Shown in pieces: positions 51,911 through 62,292 of a stretch of DNA of 64,000 nt. Both the position numbers and the translations under genes were made by a program. The notes under the pieces were generated by a model. The model was not told where the DNA came from. It saw only the letters and a list, made by a program, of their open reading frames with translations, and made no database searches. The first letter of the stretch is position 1. Each line of letters opens with the position of its first letter. The DNA is from Nematopogon swammerdamellus (taxonomy: Eukaryota > Arthropoda > Insecta > Lepidoptera > Adelidae): NCBI GenBank assembly GCA_946902875.1, contig OX336337.1, forward strand, positions 2,232,001-2,296,000, in the 5' to 3' direction.

Positions 51911-52296
51911 CAAGGGGTTTCCTTACCCCGTCTACGCCATCTCTCTGTCTGTCCGTCTGTCTGTATGTCCTAACTGCTGCTGTATCTTTGGAACCGTATT
52001 AAGTAGCCGGTTGAAATGTTCATAGAATATATCGTATTATTATAACAAAAAAAAAAAAACAATTAAAAAATAATAATTTTACATTTAATATTTTATTCAG
52101 ATTAATTAAGTTTGAGATTAAACTTAATAAGTATGTAATTGTTTCATATTATCTTCCCTTTTAAGTCGTTCATTCATAAGTCATTTCTAATTAAAAAATT
52201 AGGAGGGTCCTCATACAAGAGACGTGTTTTTTCAGCTTTTTTTTGAGGTGCGGAAACCTCGCTGCGCGAGTCCGCCTCGCACTTGACCGGTTTTAA
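51911..52296 (-). repeat. Repeat F, diverged full copy
   Basis: GGGGTTTCCTTACCCCGTCT, a CTGT microsatellite, 'ACCGTATTAAGTAGCCGGTT' and the terminus GCGAGTCCGCCTCGCACTTG. Confidence 0.75.
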
Positions 52297-52622
52297 ATGA
52301 GGAGGTTAGCATCACAAAGTAACAGGTACATTCCATGCCCCCAGCCAGCCTACACTCACCGCAGCACTAGAACTGACTGACTGGGTCCGGGACAAAGGCA
52401 GGTGCAACGAAGTCGAATAAAGCGTTCGAGGAAGCGCGCTAACTTGGTGGAGGCAGTTCAGGGGCGGATACATAGAGGGGAAACAAGAATCTCTCGAACC
52501 CCCCCTCATCTCTCATTTTATAAAATAAGGAAAAATAGCTCCAAGACTTCAGTCCAGCTACAAGCCGGCATTATTTAATATTATATTGCATTTTAGTTTA
52601 TTTAGCTTATTTAGTCTTTTTT
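52297..52622. other. Unassigned
   Basis: On the reverse strand a GTGAGTGTAGG splice-donor-like site (about 52,352) follows CAGTCAGTCAGTT. It might be a first-exon edge; no coding support. Confidence 0.3.
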
Positions 52623-52624
52623 TA

Positions 52625-52765
52625 TCTAGAAAGCGCGACATGTGGCGCCGATACACCCATAAGGTGTCAAACGACGCCTATGGACATTCGGTCAAATGCG
52701 GGGGTTGCGAATTCCACGCCGGCCTGACAGACGCATCCCTTGAAGGACCCGATAATGTACAATTA
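52625..52765 (+). repeat. Repeat G copy, 3' truncated
   Basis: AGCGCGACATGTGGCGCCGA, 'CACCCATAAGGTGTCAAACG', and 'GCGGGGGTTGCGAATTCCAC'. Confidence 0.78.
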
Positions 52766-52819
52766 TTTAAGCACTGACATATTTTGTATAGAAACTGCAT
52801 TGTGTATGCACCTATTTGT

Positions 52820-52880
52820 TTCACTCCGCCTTTTCTCACTTTTTATTGTGCAATAAAGTATATTATCATTTAATTTCCAT
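52820..52880 (+). repeat. LINE 3' tail fragment
   Basis: 'CACTCCGCCTTTTCTCACTT' followed by TGTGCAATAAAGTATATTAT. Confidence 0.6.
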
Positions 52881-52999
52881 GCGGTTTTCATTTAATTTCA
52901 CAACGAAACTGTGACCAATGTTTACTTGGTAAAATTCAAAACTAGTACCTAGGCCTTATCAATATAGTATGCTACTACATATACATAAAGTCATGTTGT

Positions 53000-53250
53000 C
53001 CGGACGGGGTAGGTAGAGACAACGAATCTCCATGCCACATGCCACGGTCCTGGTAACATTTTTAAGGCCTAATATTCCTAGAGTAGCGAGTCACTGGCGA
53101 AAAGTGAAGACGCGCAAAACAGAAGCACGAGAGCGAGCGTGAGACTAAAGCGAGAGAGAACGAGAGTGAAAAGGAACTTCACATGAAATAAATTCGCGTG
53201 AATCTTTAATAATCCCAGCACACATACTTCTTCCACATTTATGTTTTCCT
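53000..53250. other. Scrap of repeat I, then unassigned
   Basis: GGGGTAGGTAGAGACAACGA and ATGCCACGGTCCTGGTAACA match repeat I in reverse. GAGCGAGCGTGAG-type repeats follow. Confidence 0.4.
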
Positions 53251-53352
53251 TAACTTCGCTCGATAGAAAAAAATCATGAACATGCCTCTGAATTTAGTTA
53301 TTTAAGGCACCGTGACCAAATCAAGGCTTTGGAAAAAATTAATTTTATTTGT
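53250..53352 (+). repeat. Inverted partner of 60,755-60,860
   Basis: 'CGCTCGATAGAAAAAAATCA', 'GAACATGCCTCTGAATTTAG' and CCAAATCAAGGCTTTGGAAA recur in reverse complement 7.5 kb away. Confidence 0.75.
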
Positions 53353-53427
53353 TTTTCTTGCTTCTCTTAATTTAAGTAAAAGGAAAAATTTTCATAATTT
53401 TCCTAGAGCTTGCCCCCCAAAATGGCT

Positions 53428-54330
53428 CCATGAATCCGCTCCCTGGCAGTTGACGAAGCGGCAATAACGTGGCTGGAGCACTTACGTCCCTGGAGTGATA
53501 CTAATGTTACACGAGTAGGAACTGTAATACTGCGAGTAGGAAGTATAGCGAGTAGGAAGTGTAGTACTGCGAGTAGGAAGTGTAGATTTACTGTGTAGTA
53601 TAACGCAAGATGACGTTTTAACACAGAGTTGAGGACGTGGAGATCAATTTGTTTCGTCAACGTTATTGGGAAACACGGAAATTTATGTTTTTTTTTTACA
53701 TTGGCTAAATTATTGGTCTTTGAATCCGCCCCTGGCAGTTGGCTGAGTAGCACTATAATGTTTCTGGAGCACTTACGTTGCTGGAGTGATACTAATATTA
53801 CACGAGTAGGAGGTGCAGTTTATAGCTTGCTGTTTAGTATAACGTAAGATGTCGTTTTACAACGGAGTGGAGGACGTGGAGATCCACTTGTTTCTGTCTA
53901 CGTTATTGGGAAACAGGGAAATGTAAGAATTGTTTTTAACATTGGCAAAATTTGTCTCTGAATCCGCTCCTGGCAGTCGACGAAGTAGCACTGATGTGGC
54001 TGGAGCACTTATATTACGTTGCTGCAGCGGTACTAATGTTACACGAGTAGGAAGTGTACATAGTTTATAGCTTGCTGTTTAGTATAACGTAAGACGCCAT
54101 TTCACAACAGAGTGGAGGACATGGATATCCATTTGTTTCTGTCTAAATTATTGGAAACAGGGAAATGTATTAATTGTTTTTAACATTGGCAAAATTGATC
54201 TCTGAATCCGCCCCTGACAGTTGGCTGAGTAGCACTATAGTGTTGCTGGATTGCTACTAATGTTGCACGAGTAGAAAGTTTATCTGTTCAAAGTTATGTA
54301 ACTGTTTGGTCTAACGTAGGACATGCTGTT
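53428..54330 (+). repeat. Tandem repeat, four units of about 240-290 bp
   Basis: Units start TGAATCCGC(T/C)CCTGGCAGTT at 53,431, 53,721, 53,958 and 54,203. They share 'GCTGGAGCACTTA', TACACGAGTAGGAAGTGT, TTTAGTATAACGTAAGA and 'GGAGGACGTGGAGAT'. The first unit has an internal GCGAGTAGGAAGTGTAG expansion. The end runs into repeat-I-like sequence. Confidence 0.9.
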
Positions 54331-54459
54331 TTACAACAAGGACGAGCACATGGAGATTCGTTGTCTATGTCCACCCCATTGGAAGGCAGGCGTGGCGTGA
54401 TGTATGAGTGTATTTCTGTCATAGGGCCGTGACATTATAGATTAAAAACATATTTTGAA

Positions 54460-54600
54460 AATTATTGTTATTTTTATGGTTCCGTACCTCAAAAGAGAGA
54501 AAAAAAGAAACCCTTGTAGGATCACTCTCGTGTCTGTCTGTCTGTCTGACCGTCTGTCACAGCTTATTTTCTCCGAATCTACTAGACGAAAAACGTTGAA
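54460..54600 (-). repeat. CTGT microsatellite with 'GGTTCCGTACCTCAAAAGAG'
   Basis: 'GGTTCCGTACCTCAAAAGAG', TGTCTGTCTGTCTGTCTGAC and CACAGCTTATTTTCTC. It reverses a 44,880-44,960 block ('CCTCTTTTGAGGTACGGAAC'), so both are one small family. Confidence 0.65.
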
Positions 54601-54634
54601 ATCTGGTACATATAGTTTGATGACCTATCACGAC

Positions 54635-54752
54635 GAATCCGAACCACGGTCAGCCTCCAGCGGTCGAGCGATCACAGATCCAATTACTTACCGCGCGCAG
54701 GTGTGCTTATGAAAACGTCCGACCGCACCACTGAGCTACTGAGGCCGACAAA
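54635..54752 (-). repeat. SINE-A head, diverged
   Basis: In reverse: TAGCTCAGTGGTGCGGTCGG, a decayed 5S-like part (AGTAATTGGATCTGTGATCG) and GGTTCGGATTC. Confidence 0.82.
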
Positions 54753-54792
54753 TCGATATATATATCGGGCAATTTTATCTATATATATAGAT

Positions 54793-54911
54793 CTCAAATC
54801 AAAACCAACGTGCAGCTCGCACAACAACATTTTATGGCTTAGTGAAGGGAGATTCCCTTCACTAAGACATAAAACTTTATTATGCGAACTGCATGTTTGT
54901 TTTGATTTGAG
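54793..54911. mobile_element. Palindromic MITE-like element, 119 bp
   Basis: CTCAAATCAAAACCAACGTG to CTTAGTGAAGGG pairs, with some mismatches, with CCCTTCACTAAG to GTTTTGATTTGAG across a 5-bp loop. Confidence 0.75.
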
Positions 54912-54954
54912 AAAGAGTATGTTCGTCCGTCTGCCTGTCAATCGCGGTCTCTAG

Positions 54955-55350
54955 CTTCTAAATTCCATTTCAACCATTCGAGCGATAAAAGCGCACAAAG
55001 TATTTATTTGTCGCGAGTTGCATTAACGTAAACATTTATGTTATTATTAGCGTTAATATCAAAGAGAGTTATCGCCCGGAAATTTATTACACCCTCCATT
55101 TGTTCCAATTCCCCTCCGGCTGTAAACAATGTTTATGGGGCCAATAAAATCTTTATTGCTTTTATTTTAGCGCGATTACATTCGGAATATCACTCGTTCA
55201 ATTTGGGTTAATTTTAACGCGAGTCACTCAATACATCGAACATGATCGATTAGGACTCTCGCGCCCCCCCCCCTGGGTATAATTCACTCCATTGTGTAGG
55301 CTCTCTCGCTAGCGGCTGTCGCAATAGGTATGTAAACGTAAGTAAAAAGT
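54955..55350. other. No recognised feature
   Basis: AT-rich DNA and a C run near 55,263. No coding signal. Confidence 0.4.
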
Positions 55351-55354
55351 ATTT

Positions 55355-55435
55355 CCCCCCAAGTACAGTCCGGGTCATTCAAGAGAGGCGTGAATGGGCA
55401 CCTGTCAGGCCGGCATGGCAATCGAAACCGCCCAT
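55355..55435 (-). repeat. Repeat G end
   Basis: 'ATTTCCCCCCAAGTACAGTC', 'GAATGGGCACCTGTCAGGCC'. Confidence 0.75.
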
Positions 55436-55629
55436 GATAATGAACACATACTACTCCTTATTTACAGCATTTATGTAAGCTTGAATACTTAAGAAACTGA
55501 CCACTCTCCACTGCTTGCTTCCTCTATCGTTACTCCTAAGTGCGTGTTTTTTTTTGTTTTCTAAAAAAATTCTTACCCCTGTGCCTTTCAGCCAGAAGCC
55601 CGGATCTAGAAGTCTTATTTTATTCTATT

Positions 55630-55997
55630 TTATGGAAACTGACGGTTGGCTACATCACCTACTACATCCGTGATGGATGACAGACCATAACACCTTAGTG
55701 AACTAGGTGCCATGGCAATGCTTCCCTTCATTTCATATCGGCTACACTGAACTGGACGGAAAACATGAACTATTTACATAGCCGACCGACGTTTCATTCA
55801 GTGCGGTGGTACCAACCCGGGCGGGATAAACCCTACCAACTAGTAAATTAAGAAGGTAAGGGACCTACAGTTTTACTTGGAATCCGAACCATGGTCAGCC
55901 TCCAACGGTCGAGCGGTCACCCATCCAAGTACTGACCGCGCTCAGGATTGCTTAACAACAGTCGACCGACCGCACCACTGAGCTACCGAGACTGACA
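55630..55997 (-). repeat. SINE-A, full length
   Basis: Reverse-strand head with TAGCTCAGTGGTGCGGTCGG, 5S-like part at 55,913-55,956 (GGTCAGTACTTGGATGGGTG), GGTTCGGATTCC, core, and CCATAAAA end. It uses the ATATGAAATGAAGGGAAGCA body variant. Confidence 0.92.
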
Positions 55998-56320
55998 CAT
56001 TTTATTAACCACCTTGTATTGTCAGTTAAGTCCAAAGAGGAATTCAAATAATTTGTTAGTTATTCAGTTTTCAATGCATGAACAGATTGTATGTAGACGA
56101 ACGTAGGTACATAAATAAAAAAATAAAAAACATCTTTTTACATTATGATAATATTATTTTACATAATTTTCATCAATTTACCAATGACGTAAATCTCTTT
56201 GCAATTTACACAAAATTTATATAGATTTCTTTTCACGACAACAATGTAGTCCTCTCTCTCTCGCTCTTCGCGGAAGTGAAGGACGTGAGAAGACAACAGA
56301 ACTTTATCACTGCCCTTTTA
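55998..56320. other. AT-rich, nothing recognised
   Basis: No feature. Confidence 0.4.
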
Positions 56321-56324
56321 ATGT

Positions 56325-56425
56325 TCGCTTGACAGTTGACGTTAGTTTGACAATTGAAGTTAGTTTGACAATTGACGTTAGTTTGAAAGTTGACGTTAAT
56401 TTGACAGCTGTAGTTAGTTTGACAG
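56325..56425 (+). repeat. 21-bp minisatellite, about five units
   Basis: GTTAGTTTGACAATTGACGTT-type units with small changes. The reverse-strand 7-residue repeat is only a reflection of the 21-bp period. Confidence 0.88.
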
Positions 56426-56860
56426 GTAACCAGTGAGTGTAAGGTGCCTGGTGGCTGGTGAATTCTCATTTGGGAACAATAATATTAGCGAGAATGTAAA
56501 AATAATTTATTACTCACGTTTAAGAATATCCTCGGCACTAAGAATGATATCTCCGCTTTGCACATCGCATCAAATTCCTGAAACAACAAACCATTTCCAA
56601 GTTAGCACAAAAGCTCTCGCAATAATTCCATTGCGTCATTTGTGTTTTTTTCCCGCCGCGTCTGCAATGAGAATTTATTACTGAGGAATATAAAGCTGGA
56701 GAATTTGGCCCATAAAGTTTTTCGAGACTTCTTAATATAAAGGCCAGACGCTGAGGCCGAGGGAGCTAATGCGATAAGAATTGCAACGGAAAATATTAGC
56801 ATTTCCGTAGAGAGCCAGGGGCGAACGGTGGTAGGACTCAGTTCCAAGTTTACTGGTTTG
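56426..56860. other. No recognised feature
   Basis: Mixed DNA; short frames on both strands without motifs. Confidence 0.4.
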
Positions 56861-56864
56861 CAGA

Positions 56865-57213
56865 TTTTTTTTATGGAAACTGACACGGTTGGCTACGTCA
56901 CCTACAACATCCGTGATGTCAGCCCATATCACTGGGTGAAATAAGTGCCATGCCAGTGCTTCCCTTCGGTCGTGCCGGCTACACTGAACTGGACGAAAAG
57001 CACAAACTATGTATTTACATAGCCGTCTCGACCGATGTTTCATTCAGTGCGGTGGTACCGCCTAGTCGGGTAAGAAGGGAATGGACCTATATTTGTACGT
57101 GGAATCCGAACCACGGTCAGCCTCCAACGGTCGAGCGGTAATCCATCCAAGTACTGGCCGCGCTCAGGCTTGCTTAACAACAGTCGACTGACCACTGAGC
57201 TACCGATGCTGAC
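56865..57213 (-). repeat. SINE-A, nearly full length
   Basis: It includes the body, the 5S-like part (CAGTACTTGGATGGATTACC in reverse) and a head missing a few bases (TAGCTCAGTGGTCAGTCGAC). The core lacks about 20 bp. Confidence 0.88.
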
Positions 57214-57330
57214 AAATCTGGCGACAATTAGGCGAGTGCCGATAATTTTTTCAACATGTACCCCAACAGGACCGTGCGTCAGTACAGATTGAAAATAGAT
57301 ATACCTTAGAAAATAGACAAGGCCGCACTT

Positions 57331-57650
57331 ACCGTGTGGGGCCGGTACTTTAAAAGAATAGCCCCACTGCATCTCTCCCCGTGTATGTCGTAAAAGGCGA
57401 CTAAGGGATATGACTCCCTTCTTATATTACTATGTGGGAGGGTTTATACCGCTCGGGTTGGTACCACCGCACTGAATGAAACGTCGGTCGAAACGGCTAT
57501 GTAAATATTTCGTGTTTTTCGTCCAGTTCAGTGTAGCCGGCACGACCGAAGGGAAGCACTGACGTGGCACCAAGTTCATCCGGTGTTATGGGCTGACATC
57601 ACGGATGTTGCAGGTGATGTTGCCAATCGTGTCAGCTTCCATAAAAAAAA
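57331..57650 (+). repeat. SINE-C, full length
   Basis: 'ACCGTGTGGGGCCGGTACTT', GTATGTCGTAAAAGGCGACT and GACTCCCTTCTTATATTACT join the SINE-A body, ending CCATAAAAAAAA. It is flanked by diverged copies of 'GTGCGTCAGTACAGATTG'. Confidence 0.9.
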
Positions 57651-57906
57651 GGATCGTGCGTCAGTACAGATTGTCCCGTACAAGACAACAAGACCGCACT
57701 TGAAATTAACCCTCTGGCTGCAGCGAGGGCGCTAAGGACGCCGCGTTGCATTGCATCATGCCCCTCGCTGTCTCTGTATTCCTGTCACCGTCACGAAATT
57801 CTCGTCCCGCTGCGCCACCAGTATGTAGGAGCGCAAACACGAATGAAATTATTCGTATGTTGCCTTGAAATATAACTTTTAGGAGATAAAAGTTCCAGCG
57901 AGAAAT

Positions 57907-58163
57907 GACCGTGGTTCGGATTCCACGTAAAACTGTAGGTCGCTTCTCTTCTTACATTACTAGGGTTCAACCCGCCCGGGTTGGTACCACCGCACTGGGA
58001 GAAAGGTCGGTTGAAACAGCTATGTAAATAGTTCGTGTTTTCCATCCAGTTCAGTGTAGCCGGAACGAACGAGGGGAAGCACTGACATGGCACCTAGTTC
58101 ACCAAGGTGTTATGGCCTGACATCACGGATGCAGTAGGTGATGTAGCCGACCGTGTCAGTCCG
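57907..58163 (+). repeat. SINE-A body with T-arm end of the head
   Basis: GACCGTGGTTCGGATTCCAC, then core and body. It stops at CCGTGTCAGT without an A-tail and abuts repeat F. Confidence 0.87.
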
Positions 58164-58171
58164 TATCGCAC

Positions 58172-58459
58172 TTTGCCGGTTTTTAGGTTTCCGTCTCGCA
58201 TACGGAAGCCTATTACTAAGCCTACGCCGTCTGTCTGTCTGTCTGTCTGTCCGAGGACTATATCTCTTGAACCGTAATAGATATCCCGTTGAAATTTTCA
58301 CAGAATATATGTTATTATGGCGGATATAACAACAAATAATAAAAAATTGAAAAAGTAAAAAATTAAGGGGGCAAGAAACTTGTTTTTTTTTTCAAAGTTT
58401 TTTTTGTGATGCGGAAACCTCGGCGCGCGAGTCCGACTCGCACTTGGCCGGTTTTTTTA
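58172..58459 (-). repeat. Repeat F, full copy
   Basis: 'TTTTTAGGTTTCCGTCTCGC', CTGT microsatellite, 'AACCGTAATAGATATCCCGT' and the 'GCGAGTCCGACTCGCACTTG' terminus. Confidence 0.83.
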
Positions 58460-58690
58460 TGTTTCTATGTCGTATTTTCAATATTGCTTTCTCTCTCTAA
58501 TAACAATGTATAAATACTCTAATATTCTCAGCTCTTCTCTATTTCCTCTCACTTCACAGGCTGCCTCGTCGCGATGATCGATAGCGCCTTCAAAGCTACC
58601 TGTCCGGCGTGGAAGGAAGGAACGAATCCATCACGCCGAATGAGTTGGCACTGAGCAAAGAAATTCATACCCTAGAAACGTCGTGTTGCT
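58460..58690. other. No recognised feature
   Basis: Includes GCCTCGTCGCGATGATCG and neighbouring moderately GC-rich DNA without a usable frame. Confidence 0.35.
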
Positions 58691-58692
58691 TA

Positions 58693-58978
58693 TACACGGT
58701 GTTGCAACCCCAACCGTAAAACCCGAAAGGGGGTGATTCTGTACGTGAAATAGAACAACTTTTGTTCTACGACTTTTAATTTGAAGAAAAAAAAAAATGT
58801 TTTTTCTCCATACATTTTGAGAATAAGTACCTATTTAAAATTTGTATGGAAGAAATAATAATTTTTTGTTTAAAAAATTATTTCCCCCCCCCCCCCCCCC
58901 CCCGAAGTTGTTTAGTTTCACATATAAAATGGGTTATTTTAGTTAAAAATATTACGGGGGCAACTGCAACACCGTGTA
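58693..58978. mobile_element. MITE with CACGGTGTTGC ends, about 286 bp
   Basis: CACGGTGTTGCAA at the left and TTGCAACACCGTG-type sequence at the right are inverted repeats (GCAACACCGTG at the end), each next to TA. The interior has a C run (58,887-58,903) that mirrors a decayed CCCGAAAGGGGG near the left. TA duplication suggests the mariner group. Confidence 0.7.
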
Positions 58979-59034
58979 TATTTTACTGAGGTGAGAAATA
59001 ATAAGTCTTTACATGAATACATACGAGTACGCTC

Positions 59035-59275
59035 ATGCTACCACACGCTGTGTCCCGACAATCCGGGTAAGCAGTGAAATCGGTGTTGTGCTGCAAGAAC
59101 TCTTGTTAAATTACAGCATAACACCGACCACCACGTTTAGCAAAGTATTAGGACAAGATCAATATGATAATAAGATTTGAATGAATAATAAATCATTATA
59201 AGGTATATATAAAGACAAGATCTTGTGCTAAAGGGCGACAGGGTAGCCACCTCTCACCTTGGAACGGTCTATGTA
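59035..59275. repeat. Rearranged LINE-D tail, two opposed pieces
   Basis: 59,035-59,160 is in reverse orientation ('GTGTCCCGACAATCCGGGTA', TTGTGCTGCAAGAACTCTTG). 59,213-59,272 is forward ('GCTAAAGGGCGACAGGGTAG'). They meet across about 50 bp of AT-rich DNA near an AAGATC repeat. Confidence 0.7.
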
Positions 59276-59417
59276 TTTTTATTAATTAAATTATGATTTT
59301 CTTTTTTATTATTTTTGTTATGTGTTAAGTGCTGAAGATGATATCGTTCAAACTATGACTTTTAGCGTTGATGTAAATACGTGCAGTGTAAACACGTGTG
59401 AGAAGAGATTACTTTTT

Positions 59418-59545
59418 TTCATGGAAACTGACACGGTTGGCTAGGTACATCACCTACAACATCCGTGATGTCAGCCCATAACACCTTGGTGAACTAGGTG
59501 CCATGTCAGTGCGTCCCTTCGGTCGTGCCGGCTACTCTGAAAACT
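59418..59545 (-). repeat. SINE-A 3' part
   Basis: ATGGAAACTGACACGGTTGG to GGTCGTGCCGGCTAC. TACTCG repeats follow. Confidence 0.83.
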
Positions 59546-60440
59546 CGAACTACTCGCTACTCGAAAAACACGAACTATTCGCTATGTGTAACCACACGAA
59601 TGCTGTCACCGTATGCTTTCTTTATAAAGAAAGTTTATAAAATATTTTAGAATCAATAAATAATTTCAATCTACCCACAATTTATAATCAAGGAATACAC
59701 CTGCTCTCAGACTCGACAATTTGAGACAGGCGCTACATTCTGATAAACAGTTTATAAATGATAATAAAGCACTGGTCATTAATTTACTTCCGTTTATTTT
59801 CTCTTCTCGCTTCAATTAATCTTCATACCAGTGAATTGTGCTGAAAGAAAATGCCCCTATCGTATTCCCTTAAGATACTTAATTATATTAATTGTTTTGA
59901 GAATTTAATGGTTCAACAACGTTACCTATTAAATAGAAAAAAAAAATATAATATAATACGTATCAACGTAAAAATATATATTTTTCTATTTTCAGTATTT
60001 CGTTTTTCATTAAGGTAGGTGTAGATTAATTTTATATTTAATACCTACTTGTTTTACTCTATTCTCAATTTTATTTACAATGCTTATATTTCATTTTAAA
60101 GAATAGTTTTTAATTTACAGTTGGACATAAAGGAGAGCGCGGCCGCCAGAATTTTCTAAAAAAATTACCCAGTGTCATCCGTGTAATTGAGACAAACTGA
60201 ATGACATCAGGACAAAATTCGACAAGTCGTTTAAGAGTTACAGTTGTATGTATGTTAGGACATACATAAATACATACATACAAACATTCAGGCAAAAAAC
60301 ATATTATCCTCCTTTTGGTTTAGCCATAGTCTGATAAAAAGCTAAACGAATCTGCAAACTAATAAAAAAAATATACTTTGCACTCATATTTGTGTAAATG
60401 TACCTAATATTATTATTCTTGGACTGGGCACATCAGCTGA
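59546..60440. other. AT-rich, nothing recognised
   Basis: Contains an ACATACATA microsatellite near 60,260. No ORF worth calling. Confidence 0.45.
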
Positions 60441-60444
60441 CAAG

Positions 60445-60575
60445 ACAACGATCGTTGTAGTAAGACCACCCGCCAGGTGGAAGGACTACATTAAATTACG
60501 TCAGCGGGAAACAGTGGTTCCGTCCGCGCCGCTGAGGGCCTGGACGAAAATTGGAGAGGCAGTGGACACTTAAGG
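60445..60575 (+). pseudogene. RTE-like LINE C-terminal scrap
   Basis: The frame reads RPPARWKDYIKLRQRETVVP and SAPLRAWTKIGEAVDT, then a stop. RPPARWxDDI followed by W..(I/L)(G/E)EA is the C-terminal motif of RTE-type polyproteins. It differs from the 9,819 copy, so a second lineage is likely. Confidence 0.6.
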
Positions 60576-60754
60576 CCCTGTCAACCCGTATTCACCCGTA
60601 CTCCTCTTTCAAGGCGCCGCTTTCGCTGGTTGAAGCAGGATGCAACACAATCAATCTGTCACAAATTTGGTTTTTATTTTTTTATTCCAAAACTACGGAT
60701 CGAAACAAAAAAAGTAAAAAGCTACGGATTTAGATATATATATTTAACAAATAA

Positions 60755-60860
60755 AATATATTTTTTCCAAAGCCTTGATTAGGTCACGTTGCCTTAAATA
60801 TGTTTTTATAACTAAATTCAGGAGCATGTTCATGCTTTTTTTCTATCGAGTGAAGTTAAT
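60755..60860 (-). repeat. Inverted partner of 53,250-53,352
   Basis: TTTTCCAAAGCCTTGATTAG, TAACTAAATTCAGGAGCATG and TTCTATCGAGTGAAGTTAA. Confidence 0.75.
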
Positions 60861-61070
60861 CAAATCGTGTTTTCAAAAAGCTATCGATCTGCGCTGATAG
60901 ATGAAGTTTTACAATATTAAAACTGAATCGGTCAGGTAAGTAATATTGGCGGTACACTTCTTGAAATTCGAGTCAGAAGCAGTCTCACATCACCTTAAAT
61001 ACTGACTAGCGCATTCATTGTATACATAGCGAAATTAAAATTGTAACTGAAGTAAAGTTATGGAAAACCT
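60861..61070. other. Unassigned
   Basis: Nothing recognised. Confidence 0.4.
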
Positions 61071-61071
61071 C

Positions 61072-61242
61072 ATATTGATATTATTGGTATTTCGCTTATC
61101 ATAGTTCGAATTCGCGGTCACTTTGGCCGACATGACAACCAGGCACTCGCTCTGATGATGGACTACACGCGCCAGTCCGAAATTCGGCAAAAGTGACCGC
61201 GAATTCCAACTATGGTAAGCCAAAAACCAATAATATGAATAT
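61072..61242. mobile_element. Foldback element, 171 bp, about 60-bp arms
   Basis: TATTATTGGT, GCTTA.CATAGTT, GAATTCGCGGTCACTTT and GCCGA pair with their complements at 61,184-61,242, with about 10 mismatches. The roughly 50-bp centre has no ORF. Confidence 0.78.
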
Positions 61243-61254
61243 CCATTGTAGACT

Positions 61255-61580
61255 GTACCGTGTGGGGCCGGTACTAAAAGAATAGCTCCACTGCATCTCT
61301 CCCCGTGTATGTCGTAAAAGACGACTAAGGGATATGACTCCCTTCTTATATTACTAGGTGGTAAGGCTTAACCCGCCCGGGTTGGTACCACCACACTGAA
61401 TGAAAGGTCAGTCGAAACGGCTATGTAAATAGTTTGTGTTTTCCGCCCAGTTCAGTGTAGCCGGCACGACCGAAGGGAAGCACCGACGTGGCACCAAGTT
61501 CACCCGGTGTTATGGGCTGACATCACGGATGTTGTAGGTGAAGTAGCCAACCGTGTCAGTTTCCATTAAAAAAAAAAACT
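61255..61580 (+). repeat. SINE-C, full length
   Basis: TACCGTGTGGGGCCGGTACT, GTATGTCGTAAAAGACGACT and CCCTTCTTATATTACTAGGT, followed by the SINE-A body ending TTTCCATTAAAAAAAAAA. It starts 13 bp after the foldback element. Confidence 0.9.
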
Positions 61581-62045
61581 AAAGTATTTAAACCTCATAT
61601 TGTATTGACCCTAAAAATCTGATGTGCTAAAATGTATTTAATTTAATCATTATAATGAAATTCAATCGAATATATCGTTCGAAGGCAGAAAATATCCATT
61701 GTCTCCTCCAGCACGGAGCGAACGGAAAAAAAATCGGAAGCAATCAACTCGAAATCCTCAAACAAATACCATTTGGTGCTCGCCGCGCCGCCAGCTGTAT
61801 CGTGTGACCGAGCCTCGCCCTTCGGGAGCCTAATTGTCTATAAGCACTCCAACCACGTTTTTTCCATCGTATCGGGGGGCGACGACAAACACTGGCTGGA
61901 TGTACCCCGGCCTCGGCCTCCGGCTCCGGAAAGAAATAGGATATCCTATTACCTCAATACGGGTCTTGAGGAGAAACAGCAGCTGGATACGACGTCAGAA
62001 TAATAACTATACGCAAAGTAAAGCCCGTCGCAGACGATGAATATA
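61581..62045. other. No recognised gene
   Basis: Two overlapping frames (76 and 68 codons, 61,773-62,040) have no recognised domain. CCTCGGCCTCCGGCTCC near 61,910 is mildly GC-rich. Confidence 0.4.
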
Positions 62046-62046
62046 A

Positions 62047-62292
62047 TATCGCTGGTGATCTGGCAGAAAGTCCTATCTAAATTTTTGCCAAATTCAGATT
62101 TTGGTGGTAATCCTATATAATTTTTTCCACAATGTCAGGACAAAATGTAGGCGACTTTATGCTAAAATAAAATAAAATTGTACGTGTTTTTTTTTTACAT
62201 TGTATGACCCTAAGTTCTGAACAAAACAGTTTCACGTCTCTTGAAAAATTTAAATTTTTGAGATAGGACTTTCTGCCAGATCACCAACGATA
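62047..62292. mobile_element. MITE with about 33-bp TIRs
   Basis: ATATCG(C/T)TGGTGATCTGG, CAGAAAGTCCTATCT is present at both ends in inverted orientation with one mismatch. TATAATAT occurs just outside both ends and may be an 8-bp duplication, though the edges are not exact. No ORF. Confidence 0.78.

Noticed and set aside
54793..54911. microRNA precursor
   Set aside because: The hairpin is long and palindromic like other small MITEs here, and I cannot check expression or conservation.
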